This document shows positions 7,489 through 14,653 of a stretch of DNA of 15,584 nt, in pieces. The stretch is from the NCBI GenBank assembly GCA_903883985.1, contig CAISDD010000308.1:1-15584 (forward strand). Reading direction: 5' to 3'. Numbering within the stretch: the first letter of the stretch is position 1; the number at the start of each line of letters is the position of its first letter. The notes beneath the pieces were generated by a model. It was not told the DNA's origin. It searched no databases and saw only the letters and a list, made by a program, of their open reading frames with translations. The position numbers and the translations under genes are program-made. This DNA is from an uncultured Pseudomonadota bacterium (GTDB taxonomy: Bacteria; Pseudomonadota; Gammaproteobacteria; Burkholderiales; Thiobacillaceae).

Positions 7489-8019
7489 CTAAGTGATTTT
7501 CAATAAAATGGTTTGCGTCGTTTCCAGTTCATGGTGCCGCCGTCCTCTTGCCTGATCGGTCGTGCAATTCGCGCGATAGATCCGCTGTAGCGGGTACGGA
7601 CCCGAATCCGCAAAGTGGACGGTACGCAGGTTGACTTCGTTGACGCAGCTCCAGTGCCGATGTTTTCCAGAAAGGCCGAGGATGGCGGTCTGGCCTGGGG
7701 TCTGCAGGTGGTCCTTTAATCGTTGCCAGAAGTGCGACAGCGGTGTGTACGTCTTGCAGGCGATGCGTCTTTCCAAGTGCAAGCCGTATTTCTGCAAGAG
7801 ATAGGTGCCGGCGTGGTCGATGAGTCGACACAGTTCCCGCACGCCGATGCCCTGAGCCATCGCCGTGTGGAGTCGGCCTTGGGCGCCAAGTTGGGCAGTG
7901 AGGTGCTGGAACAGACCCTCTGCGTCCATTGCATTCCATCCGGCGATCGTGGTTTCCATCGCATTCACGATGGAATACACGCCGCAGAGTCCATCGAGTT
8001 CACCTTGTGCATAGGGCAT
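7489..8019 (-). CDS. Papain-like (C39-like fold) cysteine protease, predicted
   Basis: The protein has 176 residues. The extreme N-terminus GELDGLCGVYSIVNAM places a nucleophile-type cysteine (C12) at the start of a helix, as in papain-fold and C39-like peptidases. H122 in KHRHWSCV and D138 in VHFADSGP supply the expected later His and Asp in strand contexts, so a full Cys-His-Asp triad can be proposed. No signal peptide is present, so it should work in the cytoplasm, either as a specific protease or as a de-conjugating enzyme. It starts two bases after the AAA+ gene's stop, and its AAGGAG site lies inside that gene's end, so the two are translationally linked. A decayed second copy lies at about 6005-6270. 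The fold call is fairly firm; substrate unknown. Confidence 0.7.
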   Translation of the reverse strand: MPYAQGELDGLCGVYSIVNAMETTIAGWNAMDAEGLFQHLTAQLGAQGRLHTAMAQGIGVRELCRLIDHAGTYLLQKYGLHLERRIACKTYTPLSHFWQRLKDHLQTPGQTAILGLSGKHRHWSCVNEVNLRTVHFADSGPYPLQRIYRANCTTDQARGRRHHELETTQTILLKIT

Positions 8020-8021
8020 GG

Positions 8022-10205
8022 TCAGTCTCCTTTTTGAATCGTTTCATTTCCGACAAAGCCCATGGCATGGGTTTTCCCTTCCTTGAGGGCGCATTCCTCG
8101 CGCAAGGCCTCCAGCAGGGCGTGGGCGTCACGCAGCGGTGAGAAGTCATGGCGCCGGGCGACGGCGGCGAAATCACCGGGGGTGAGCCGATCGATCCGGG
8201 CAAGTGCGCCCCGCAACGAGAGGGGTGCTTCCAGGTTCAGCGCCGTGCATTGCCGCTGGAACAAGTCCCAGCCTTGATCCGCCTTGAGATAGTCGAACTT
8301 GAGCTTGAGATCGAAGCGACGAAGTGCTGCCTGGTCGAGATCGTTGACCAGGTTGGTGGTGGCGATGAACACCCCCTCGAATGCCTCCATCTGGGTAAGC
8401 ATTTCATTCACCTGGGTGATTTCCCAGGCATGTTGCGCGCCGCGCCTCTCCTGCAACAAGCTGTCCACCTCGTCGAGCAGCAACACCGCGCCCTCACTCT
8501 GTGCCTCGCGAAAGGCGGAGGCGATGTTGCGCTCGCTCGCACCCAGCCACTTGTCGATCAGGTCGGACGCGCGCCTGACCAGCAAGGGCCGCCCCAGTTG
8601 TTCGGCCAGCCAGCGCGCGTAGGCGGTCTTGCCCGTGCCGGATGGGCCATAGAGACACAGACGCCCGCGATTCGCTCGGATCAGGCCGGTGCTGAGTTCC
8701 AGCAGATTCGCACCAGCGTTGACCAGGGCCGGGTCATAGATCAGCGGCAAGGCCGTCATCCGTTCCAGCGCGGGATGGCCCTGGGCGCGCAGGGTGTTGT
8801 CGACGAGACGCTCGACCGCGCCGGCGATGTGCGCTTCGGGCAGGTGTTCACGGATAGTGCGGATGACCGAAACCGCGCGTGCGACCACCGCCGGCGCCAG
8901 GTGCTCGCATTGTGCCAGGCGGCTTAGCGTCGTAGCCGGCAGCATGCCTGCGGCACTTTGGGTGACGATGCGCTCACGCTGGCGTTTCGGCGGGATGGGC
9001 ATCTCGATCACCATGTCGAATCGACGCATGAAGGCCGGGTCGATGCCGGCGATGCTGTTGGTCAGCCACAGGGTGGGCGTTGCATTGCTCTCCAGCGCCT
9101 TGTTGATCCAGGCCTTGCGACTTTGCGCTTGGCCATCCTTGCCGCCCAGCAACGCGAGCAGACCGTCGCCACCACGACCGAAGATGTCTTCGGCCTCATC
9201 GAACAGCAGGATCGCGCTGCTCTTCGCCAGTAGTACCTGAGCGGCTCGATAGGCACGCATGCGTGCACCACCATCGATTGCGTCCCCGTCCTCGTTTTCG
9301 CTCGCCACCTCGAAGAGGTCCACCCCCAGGTCGGCACCGAGCAAGCGCGCGAGCTCGGTCTTGCCGGTGCCCGATGGACCGTAGATCAGGATGTTGATGC
9401 CGGCCATCACCTCATCCAGGCCGCAGCGCAAATACAAAAGTAGGGGTCCCAAGTCCTGTTCCACATGCGCAAAATCGACCCGGGACAGGGTGGGGGTGGC
9501 ACTGGGGGTGATGGTGTCGCGCAGCAATTCGAGTGGTGCAGCCTCTTCCGTCACCATACGCTCGGCGAAGGCGTCGGAGAGCAGGCCCAGCTTTTCTCCC
9601 AGCGAGAAGTTACGCGAGGCCTCCATGCGCAGCAGGCCGGACTGGGCCAGCGCCCCCCTCCTGGAGAGCGCAGCCACCGCGTCCTTATAGCCGAGTTTCA
9701 GCACCCCGGAAAGAACCGCACAGGCTCGCTCATTTCCCAGTGGTCCCAGCAACTCGACGGTCTCTCGCAGCACTGCGCTGGTGCTCAGCATGACCGCGAA
9801 CAGCAACAAGCTGGATTCCGTTTCATTGAGATTTACCAGACTGGCAAGCTGGGCGATGTTGGCCACGAGGGCTGGAGATGGCCCAGGCTGCTGACGACTC
9901 TTCTCCAGCCGCGTGAGACGCCTGTGCAAGGCCTTCAGAATTTCGCGCAATTTGGCCTTGTCGAAAAAATCCTCGATTTCATCCGAACTCTCGCCGGAGT
10001 CGTGATCGCCCGTGAGGCCCAGGAAGGCATGAACCTTGGGGTCGGTGATGTATCCCAGGCCGAACAGGGTTTGACCGTTGCTGCCGGTGGCCGCCTGGAA
10101 GCCGCCGTGATGCACCAGGATACGCAGCACCCAGAGGAGGACGGGCTTCGGCTCGTCAGGGAAAGTGGATACCGAATCGGTTTTGCGTACGCCTCTGAAT
10201 GCCAT
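8022..10205 (-). CDS. Tandem AAA+ ATPase (two AAA modules), 727 residues
   Basis: ATG 10205 is chosen because GGAGG ends five bases before it; the in-frame start at 10229 would place that site inside the gene. Residues 1-260 are a helical N-terminal region of unknown type. Module 1 has Walker A GPSGTGKT (276-283), Walker B ILLFDEAED (D336/E337), a sensor-like WLTNS and an RRFD arginine-finger region (394-397). Module 2 has Walker A GPSGTGKT (520-527), Walker B VLLLDEVDS (D578/E579), ATTN and ALRRFD (about 627-632). Both modules therefore keep their catalytic residues. Two-module AAA+ proteins usually assemble into hexameric double rings that unfold or remodel proteins or nucleoprotein complexes. 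As first gene of the array, joined closely to a protease gene, it may act as the unfolding or sensing partner; this is inference. It is transcribed divergently from rtcB. Confidence 0.9.
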   Translation of the reverse strand: MAFRGVRKTDSVSTFPDEPKPVLLWVLRILVHHGGFQAATGSNGQTLFGLGYITDPKVHAFLGLTGDHDSGESSDEIEDFFDKAKLREILKALHRRLTRLEKSRQQPGPSPALVANIAQLASLVNLNETESSLLLFAVMLSTSAVLRETVELLGPLGNERACAVLSGVLKLGYKDAVAALSRRGALAQSGLLRMEASRNFSLGEKLGLLSDAFAERMVTEEAAPLELLRDTITPSATPTLSRVDFAHVEQDLGPLLLYLRCGLDEVMAGINILIYGPSGTGKTELARLLGADLGVDLFEVASENEDGDAIDGGARMRAYRAAQVLLAKSSAILLFDEAEDIFGRGGDGLLALLGGKDGQAQSRKAWINKALESNATPTLWLTNSIAGIDPAFMRRFDMVIEMPIPPKRQRERIVTQSAAGMLPATTLSRLAQCEHLAPAVVARAVSVIRTIREHLPEAHIAGAVERLVDNTLRAQGHPALERMTALPLIYDPALVNAGANLLELSTGLIRANRGRLCLYGPSGTGKTAYARWLAEQLGRPLLVRRASDLIDKWLGASERNIASAFREAQSEGAVLLLDEVDSLLQERRGAQHAWEITQVNEMLTQMEAFEGVFIATTNLVNDLDQAALRRFDLKLKFDYLKADQGWDLFQRQCTALNLEAPLSLRGALARIDRLTPGDFAAVARRHDFSPLRDAHALLEALREECALKEGKTHAMGFVGNETIQKGD

Positions 10206-10246
10206 GATGACCTCCGGTGTGAGATCCACATTATCCGGGCCGGAAT

Positions 10247-10457
10247 GTCAGAATGCGTCGCGTCCAAACTTTCGCGTCTGGGCGCACAAAGTGGGCGCGG
10301 GTGTCAGCCGGCCGGCAAGGGACGATTTCCGTGGGTCAAAGCCACAATTGTGCGGAAGAACATTCTCCATGCGACGCGTTCTGTCACTTCTGGACGCCAA
10401 GATGGTGACAGCCTGCATCGGCACGTACCGAGTGCGCTCGGCGTCACAGAATGTCGC
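10247..10457. repeat. Three copies of a GCGAC(n)TTCTG motif, candidate operator sites
   Basis: Copy 1 on the minus strand (10261-10247) reads GCGACGCATTCTGAC. Copy 2 on the plus strand (10371-10387) reads GCGACGCGTTCTGTCAC; its first 15 bases match copy 1 at 13 positions. Copy 3 on the minus strand (10457-10443) reads GCGACATTCTGTGAC, two bases shorter between the halves. All lie within the divergent control region, so a regulator such as a WYL protein could bind them; which protein does is unknown. Confidence 0.5.
10381..10411. promoter_or_regulatory. Inverted repeat CTGTCAC/GTGACAG
   Basis: Perfect 7-bp arms at 10381-10387 and 10405-10411 are separated by 17 bases. The left arm is the end of motif copy 2. 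The arms are about two helical turns apart, which would suit a dimeric DNA-binding regulator; it could instead be a hairpin in the rtcB leader. Confidence 0.45.
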
Positions 10458-10543
10458 GCGAGGATGTGCCTGACCCATGGGGGGGAACGAAATCAGCCGA
10501 TGCGCCGCTTCCTGATCGAACAGATTTCAAGAGGACAAACACC

Positions 10544-11740
10544 ATGCCGATCAAACAAGTCATCCAGGAAGGTGGCCTACCGATCAAAATCTGGGCCGAT
10601 GAGTTCGAGGATCGCGCCCGTCAGCAGTTGATCAATATTGCTGCGTTGCCCTTCATCCACCATCATGTCGCGGTCATGCCCGATGTCCATACCGGCATCG
10701 GCGCCACTATCGGTTCGGTCATTGCCACCCACCAGGCCATCATCCCTGCGGCGGTAGGCGTCGACATTGGTTGCGGCATGGCGGCAGTGCGCACCTCGTT
10801 GACGGCGAATGATCTCGACGAGAAGGCGCTGAAGAAGATTTATGATCAGATCAGCCGCGATGTCCCCATCGGCCGTGCCCAACATCAAGACGACCGGGCA
10901 CTGAATGCCGCCGCCCTGCCTTTCGAGCCGCAACTGACGGCGATGACCCTGAAGCATCCGCAACTGCTAAAGGCTTTTGGTCGGTTTTCGAACTGGGTCA
11001 ACCAGATGGGGACGCTCGGTGGCGGCAATCATTTCATCGAAGTCTGCCTGGATGAGTCCGCTCAGGTCTGGGTGATGCTGCACTCTGGCAGCCGTGGGAT
11101 CGGCAATGCAATCGGCCACTATTTCATCGAGCTGGCCCGCCAGGATATAGAACGGTTGGACATCCACCTGCCGGATCGCGATCTGTCCTACTTCCCCGAG
11201 GGCACGCGCCATTTCGATGATTACGTGGATGCCGTATCCTGGGCACAAACCTATGCCCGAGAGAACCGGGATCAGATGATGGGCTTGGTACTGTCGGCGC
11301 TATCGCGCCACCTGCAGCCCTTCGAGGTCACGACCGAGGTGGTCAACTGCCATCACAATTACGTGACCCGGGAGCATCACTTCGATTCCGATGTCTGGGT
11401 CACCCGCAAGGGTGCGATCCGCGCCCAGGCGGGAGACCTCGGCATCATCCCCGGCAGCATGGGCGCGCGAAGCTACATCGTGCGAGGCAAGGACAATCCG
11501 GAAAGCTTCTGCTCCTGTGCCCATGGTGCCGGCCGTCGCATGAGTCGGACACAGGCCGAAAGGGAGTTCACTACGGCAGACCTCGCCCGGCAAACCGAAG
11601 GGGTGGTCTGCCGCAAGGACAAGGGCGTCATCGACGAGATCCCCAGCGCCTACAAAAATATCGACACGGTCATGGCCAACCAGTCGGATCTGGTCGAGGT
11701 GATGCATACCTTGAAACAGGTGGTCTGTGTCAAAGGTTGA
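10544..11740 (+). CDS. rtcB: RNA-splicing ligase RtcB
   Basis: This 398-residue protein joins RNA 2',3'-cyclic phosphate or 3'-phosphate ends to 5'-hydroxyl ends, using GTP and Mn2+. The key residues are present: D74 and C77 in GVDIGCG, H163 in GGGNHFIE, H180 in LHSGSRGIG, the CHHNY histidines (270-271) and the guanylylated His in FCSCAHGAGRR (H327). The length is typical of the roughly 400-residue bacterial type. ATG 10544 is chosen because AAGAGGA lies just upstream; the frame also opens 93 bases earlier but has no ribosome site there. No rtcA or rtcR gene is in the window. It is divergent from the AAA+/protease array and 58 bases before the Sir2 gene, so those two probably share a transcript. 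A likely role is repair of tRNA or other RNA cleaved during stress or conflict. Confidence 0.95.
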   Translation: MPIKQVIQEGGLPIKIWADEFEDRARQQLINIAALPFIHHHVAVMPDVHTGIGATIGSVIATHQAIIPAAVGVDIGCGMAAVRTSLTANDLDEKALKKIYDQISRDVPIGRAQHQDDRALNAAALPFEPQLTAMTLKHPQLLKAFGRFSNWVNQMGTLGGGNHFIEVCLDESAQVWVMLHSGSRGIGNAIGHYFIELARQDIERLDIHLPDRDLSYFPEGTRHFDDYVDAVSWAQTYARENRDQMMGLVLSALSRHLQPFEVTTEVVNCHHNYVTREHHFDSDVWVTRKGAIRAQAGDLGIIPGSMGARSYIVRGKDNPESFCSCAHGAGRRMSRTQAEREFTTADLARQTEGVVCRKDKGVIDEIPSAYKNIDTVMANQSDLVEVMHTLKQVVCVKG

Positions 11741-11798
11741 ACAGACGTTCCAGGAACAGGGCGGCGATTTGTCCGGTGGAACTGCAACAATATTTTCC

Positions 11799-12553
11799 AT
11801 GACCTTGATCGACAAGTTGCGCAAGGCCAACAAGGTCGTGGTATTTACCGGTGCCGGCGTTTCGGCTGAAAGCCATATCCCGACCTTTCGCGATGCCCTG
11901 GTCGGTTTGTGGGTGGACTTCAATCCAGAAGATCTGGCCACGGTACGAGCGTTCAATCGCGATCAGGAACTGGTCTGGGGCTGGTACGAGTGGCGGCGCA
12001 TGCAAGTCCTGCTCGCCCAACCCAATCCTGCACACCACGCCATTCCCGTATGGCAGCACATTACCCGTCGTTGACGGTCATCACCCAGAACGTCGATGAC
12101 TTGCATGAACGAGCAGGAAGTGATGCGGTCATTCACCTGCATGGCAGTTTGCATTATCCGTATTGCTTGTCCTGCCGCCGGCCATATACCTTACCTCCTG
12201 GCGTACCGGACGAACCGCATGGTGGCCGCCGCCTGGCGCCACCTCGCTGTCAGTACTGTGGTGGCCCAGTTCGCCCTGGTGTGGTCTGGTTTGGTGAAAA
12301 CCTGCTTGAAGCCGCCTGGCTGGCTGCGAACAATGCCACGAAGGAATGCGACTTGTTCTTCAGCATTGGGACTTCAGCCATGGTTCATCCTGCCAAAACA
12401 TTGCCCCTACTTGCCCACAAACGTCGTGCCTGCGTCGTGCAAATCAACACAACACCCACAGAACTCAACCCGGTCGCAAGCTATAACCTGACCGGCATGG
12501 CCGGCGAAATTCTGCCTGCCCTGTATCAGGCGGCATTCGGGCCGGAGAACTGA
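11799..12553 (+). pseudogene. Sir2/CobB-like NAD-dependent deacylase with a single-base frame break
   Basis: The first part reads MTLIDKLRKANKVVVFTGAG and continues with SAES, IPTF and RD: the NAD-binding start of sirtuins. It ends at a stop after HHAIPVWQHITRR. The frame two bases off carries the rest: MAAHYPSLTVITQNVDDLHE, catalytic His in HLHGS, zinc pairs CLSC and CQYC, then GVVWFGE and FFSIGTSA. Adding one C to the CCC run at 12045-12047 restores a full protein of about 251 residues (AHHAIPRMAAHYPSL). So this is a recent break or a missed base. ATG 11799 gives the usual ten residues before the NAD site, though no good ribosome site precedes it. A GTG at 11727 overlapping the rtcB end is the alternative. 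Role if intact: NAD-dependent removal of acyl groups from lysines. Confidence 0.85.
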
Positions 12554-12579
12554 ATCTTCACCACCGCACGCCCCACGGC

Positions 12580-12690
12580 TTACGGTGAGCATGGGCCAGC
12601 ATGGCTGGCCTGGAGGTTTCTGATCAATTCATCGGCCTCGTAGTATTGGCGCAAGCGCGCTATAGCTCGCCGCTTTATTTGGAAAAAGTC
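12580..12690 (-). pseudogene. Relic related to the C-terminal region of the 315-residue protein
   Basis: On the minus strand a short frame reads DFFQIKRRAIARLRQYY, then EADELIRNLQASHAG, and stops at TAA 12582-12580. QIKRRAIARLRQYY is close to QLKRRTIARLCCYY at residues 250-263 of the 315-residue protein. At DNA level 12639-12682 matches 4452-4495 at about 34 of 44 positions without gaps. Nothing upstream on this strand matches the rest of the family. It is most simply a fragment of a lost paralogue, though a short independent protein cannot be excluded. Confidence 0.5.
12594..12610. repeat. Short perfect inverted repeat GGCCAGC-atg-GCTGGCC
   Basis: Two 7-bp arms flank a 3-base loop about 40 bases after the Sir2 stop. 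This could act in ending the rtcB-Sir2 transcript, but no T-run follows on the plus strand. Confidence 0.35.
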
Positions 12691-12710
12691 CACGCTGTTG
12701 CCCAGATCGC

Positions 12711-12742
12711 CCTCAGATCCTGCTCATATCCAGGATCTGAGG
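12711..12742. repeat. Perfect 12-bp stem-loop
   Basis: CCTCAGATCCTG (12711-12722) and CAGGATCTGAGG (12731-12742) pair perfectly around an 8-base loop. It stands between the relic of the 315-residue family and the Phd relic. No T-run follows on either side, so a standard intrinsic terminator is unlikely. A transposon end, recombination site or small structured RNA is possible. Confidence 0.5.
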
Positions 12743-12771
12743 TGCCACCGTGTTACCCCGCAAGCCCGTGA

Positions 12772-13017
12772 CATGCACTTCCCCGATGTGAGCGGATTGT
12801 TGGGGTTACCCTGGCTGATGCCAAGATCCATCTTGGTCATTTGCTTGACCAAGTCGAGGCTGGGGAAGTAGTGGTGATAACGCGCCGCGGCCAAGCAGTT
12901 ACTCGCTTATCCCCAGTCGAGAAGTCCAAGCGCTCCGTCAAGCCCCTCGCCGGGTTTCGTAGCCGGATGCCTGGCTGGAATAGATCCAGCTATACACCCT
13001 GGGTGTTGACCTACTGA
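12772..13017 (+). pseudogene. Phd/YefM-type antitoxin relic
   Basis: The frame carries VGVTLADAKIHLGHLLDQVE, then AGEVVVITRRGQAVTRLSPV. This is the standard Phd-family fold start and the GE-V-ITRRG-V-RL signature of VapC-linked antitoxins. LAGFRSRMPGW follows, as in their C-terminal toxin-binding part. It ends at TGA 13015-13017 with an atypical tail. No ATG, GTG or TTG start lies in frame between the upstream stop (12769-12771) and the conserved region; only ATT 12796 is available. No VapC-like toxin is intact downstream, so this is a degraded antitoxin. Confidence 0.7.
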
Positions 13018-13098
13018 ACGCAGCCAGCCTGCTTAGTGTTCCGGCCACCCGCGACATCGACTGTTAGCGCGGCCTCAGAGGCGTGAAGTAGTGCTGGC

Positions 13099-13392
13099 CT
13101 AACCCCAGACATACCGGACAGTCTGGGATGGCACTGGGTATATGATGCCCTCAAATGTAATGGTTCGCGCCAAACTGGTGCTGTAGGTGAGCGGTATGCC
13201 GGCCACCTTGGCTTCGCCACCAATGGCGATAGCGCCAGGCTAGCAGGTGATGGTGATGGGGGCGTCGCCGCTGCGGGCAAGGGTGGCGGCAAGTCTGTTG
13301 AGTTGGGCTTCTGTGACGCTCAGTGCGTAGCCGTCGAAGGCTTTCAGGGCGGCTTCGAGCGCACCTTTTTTTAAATCGTCGAAAAAGCTCAT
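13099..13392 (-). pseudogene. Small protein gene with an in-frame TAG (about 96 residues if read through)
   Basis: From ATG 13392 the frame reads MSFFDDLKKGALEAALKAFD and runs 50 codons to a TAG at 13242-13240. The same frame then continues open for another 46 codons with protein-like content (PGAIAIGGEAKVAGIPLTYS, TITFEGIIYPVPSQTV, RYVWG) to TAG 13101-13099. A C-to-T change of a CAG (Gln) codon would explain the first stop. No suppressor tRNA or stop-codon recoding signal is visible. It lies 20 bases after the 113-residue gene, in the same direction. No family recognised. If the first TAG is genuine, a 50-residue product is the alternative reading. Confidence 0.55.
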
Positions 13393-13412
13393 GGTGTGGT
13401 CTCGTGGTTGGG

Positions 13413-13754
13413 TTAGATATCAATGCGAAAGCGCAGGTGCGGGCCGAAGCGTTTTTCAAGTTGCGCGTCGAGCTTGCCGGCGTCCCAGGTTTTGGATGCG
13501 GCTGCCCCTTGATGGGGGTCGAGATAAACGCTAGTGATGACGCGCACGCCGCCATTGCGTGGTTCCTTGCGCAGTTCGACGTAGGAATTGCTGGAACCGC
13601 TGAGTAACGCGTTACCGGCATAGCCGGCCCCGTAGTTATCGCGTCGGGCGTGGTCGTGCAGCCATTGCTCGACGGTTTTCCAGGCCAATGTACTGCCGGA
13701 TTTGCGCATGAGCAGGACTGCGGCGAGAACGCCGAGGCCTTGGGCGATATTCAT
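13413..13754 (-). CDS. Hypothetical protein, 113 residues
   Basis: The frame begins MNIAQGLGVLAAVLLMRKSG, with GGAG eight bases before the ATG. The first 15 residues are hydrophobic but short, and could be a weak membrane anchor or a buried helix. The rest is polar with Gly/Ser-rich turns (YGAGYAGNALLSGSSNSY), then VRVITSVYLDPHQG and a C-terminal helix. It ends FGPHLRFRIDI at TAA 13415-13413. No family is recognised. It is the fourth gene after the right-hand WYL regulator, between the YbjN-like gene and the TAG-interrupted gene. Confidence 0.65.
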   Translation of the reverse strand: MNIAQGLGVLAAVLLMRKSGSTLAWKTVEQWLHDHARRDNYGAGYAGNALLSGSSNSYVELRKEPRNGGVRVITSVYLDPHQGAAASKTWDAGKLDAQLEKRFGPHLRFRIDI

Positions 13755-13829
13755 AGTGTTGCTCCGTTATTCAGTACGTTCACAAGCCAAGCTGGATTTG
13801 GGAGCAAGTACCCAACTCGGAAGCTTGAC

Positions 13830-14306
13830 TCATTGCTTTACCTCACCCTCGGCATCGCGCATTTCCAGCGCAGTAGCCGATTCCACACCACCGAAAGCCA
13901 CGCCCATGATGGTTTGCAGGTACTGGTCGGTGGTGGAGAGGTTGATTATGAAAATCCGCATGAGCATGGCTTGGGTGAGCGTGCCGTCCATGAGATCGAG
14001 CGTGGTCTTGCAGCGCACTTGTCCGTCCGCGAAGTCCATTTCAAAGTTGCCGCTGCCGAGTGATTCATTGATGCGGGTGATGAGTTCTGCGATGGCGGGA
14101 CGGCGGAGTTCAGGGACGTTGACCGGGAGGGTGGAATAGATCCGCACGATATTGTCTTCGTCGTCTTCGATTGCAATCAGCAACCATCGCCAAGTGCCAT
14201 TGTCGCCATTGACGTTGCCGACAAGCCTGTTGTGTTCGGGATCGGATTCAAAGTTCCAGTCTTCGTTTTGCAGATAGGTGGCGGCGGTTTCGAGCAGTGT
14301 AGGCAT
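13830..14306 (-). CDS. YbjN-domain protein, 158 residues
   Basis: ATG 14306 begins MPTLLETAATYLQNEDWNFE. Residues 5-150 follow the YbjN / type-III-secretion-chaperone-like alpha/beta layout. An N-terminal helix with L..Y....W is followed by strands (RLVGNVNGDNGTWRWLLIAI, IVRIYSTLPV), then PELRRPAIAELITRINESLG, then strands FEMDFADGQVRCKTTL and a final helix. The family is small, cytoplasmic and poorly understood; members are thought to assist or regulate other proteins. It lies in the same direction as the WYL regulator upstream. No strong ribosome binding site is visible. Family assignment is by pattern and length. Confidence 0.7.
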   Translation of the reverse strand: MPTLLETAATYLQNEDWNFESDPEHNRLVGNVNGDNGTWRWLLIAIEDDEDNIVRIYSTLPVNVPELRRPAIAELITRINESLGSGNFEMDFADGQVRCKTTLDLMDGTLTQAMLMRIFIINLSTTDQYLQTIMGVAFGGVESATALEMRDAEGEVKQ

Positions 14307-14415
14307 GAGGTGGGTTCTTGTCGGGTGGCAGGAGGGGTTGTGTAGCCCCAGTAACCCCGCCGCTCTCCAGCGGGATAAGGGGAAAAGCGGACGGGAATGC
14401 GGGCGGCTAGGCATG

Positions 14416-14653
14416 TCACTTGTCCGCGAACTTGTTGTAGGCAGCCAAGCCAAGAAGGCTGAGGGGTAGCGCAAGAACGAGAGCCCACCCGACATTGGCT
14501 TCGCCGAGCAGGAAGTACAAGGCGGCGAATGCGACGGCGTAAACAGCGCCCAGCACAACCATGACGACGATGGCCGCGACGTAGAGAGAGAAACGCAAAG
14601 CCGATGGCTGCGGCAATGCCCAGAATGCCAAGAAGAAATATGACGATGCCCAT
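14416..14653 (-). pseudogene. Small membrane protein, frame broken in a CT repeat
   Basis: The ATG at 14653 shares one base with the stop of the WYL gene (TGATG), a coupling arrangement. It reads MGIVIFLLGILGIAAAIGFA and then FLSL. The frame one base on carries the rest: YVAAIVVMVVLGAVYAVAFA, then LGEANVGWALVLALPLSLLG and AAYNKFADK, ending at 14416. The junction lies in TTTCTCTCTCTAC at about 14590-14602. One more CT unit, or one fewer T, restores about 79 residues with two or three membrane segments. Slippage in the CT repeat, a sequencing error, or two separate ORFs are the alternatives. No family recognised. Confidence 0.6.

Larger units (their letters stand above)
10206..10543. promoter_or_regulatory. 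Divergent intergenic control region between the AAA+ array and rtcB
   Basis: These 338 bases separate the array from rtcB and must hold both promoters. On the minus strand GATAAT (10235-10230) could be the -10 box for the AAA+ gene, but no good -35 box lies at the right distance. CACAATTGTG (10343-10352) is a perfect palindrome. Three copies of a GCGAC/TTCTG motif and one longer inverted repeat are listed separately. I found no sigma-54 site with correct GG-GC spacing, unlike the RtcR/sigma-54 control known for the Escherichia coli rtcBA operon. Confidence 0.55.

Noticed and set aside
10404..10418. Possible sigma-54 promoter (TGGTGACAGCCTGC) before rtcB
   Set aside because: The GG-to-GC spacing is one base short of the required distance, and no enhancer-binding regulator gene is present.
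9465..10631. Long plus-strand open frame across the AAA+ gene start and into rtcB
   Set aside because: It overlaps two well-supported genes, one in antisense, and reads as low-complexity Gln/Gly/Arg-rich shadow sequence.
13018..13077. Possible VapC toxin tail behind the Phd relic (SVPATRDIDC)
   Set aside because: Only a few residues resemble a VapC C-terminus and the PIN-domain acidic residues are absent.
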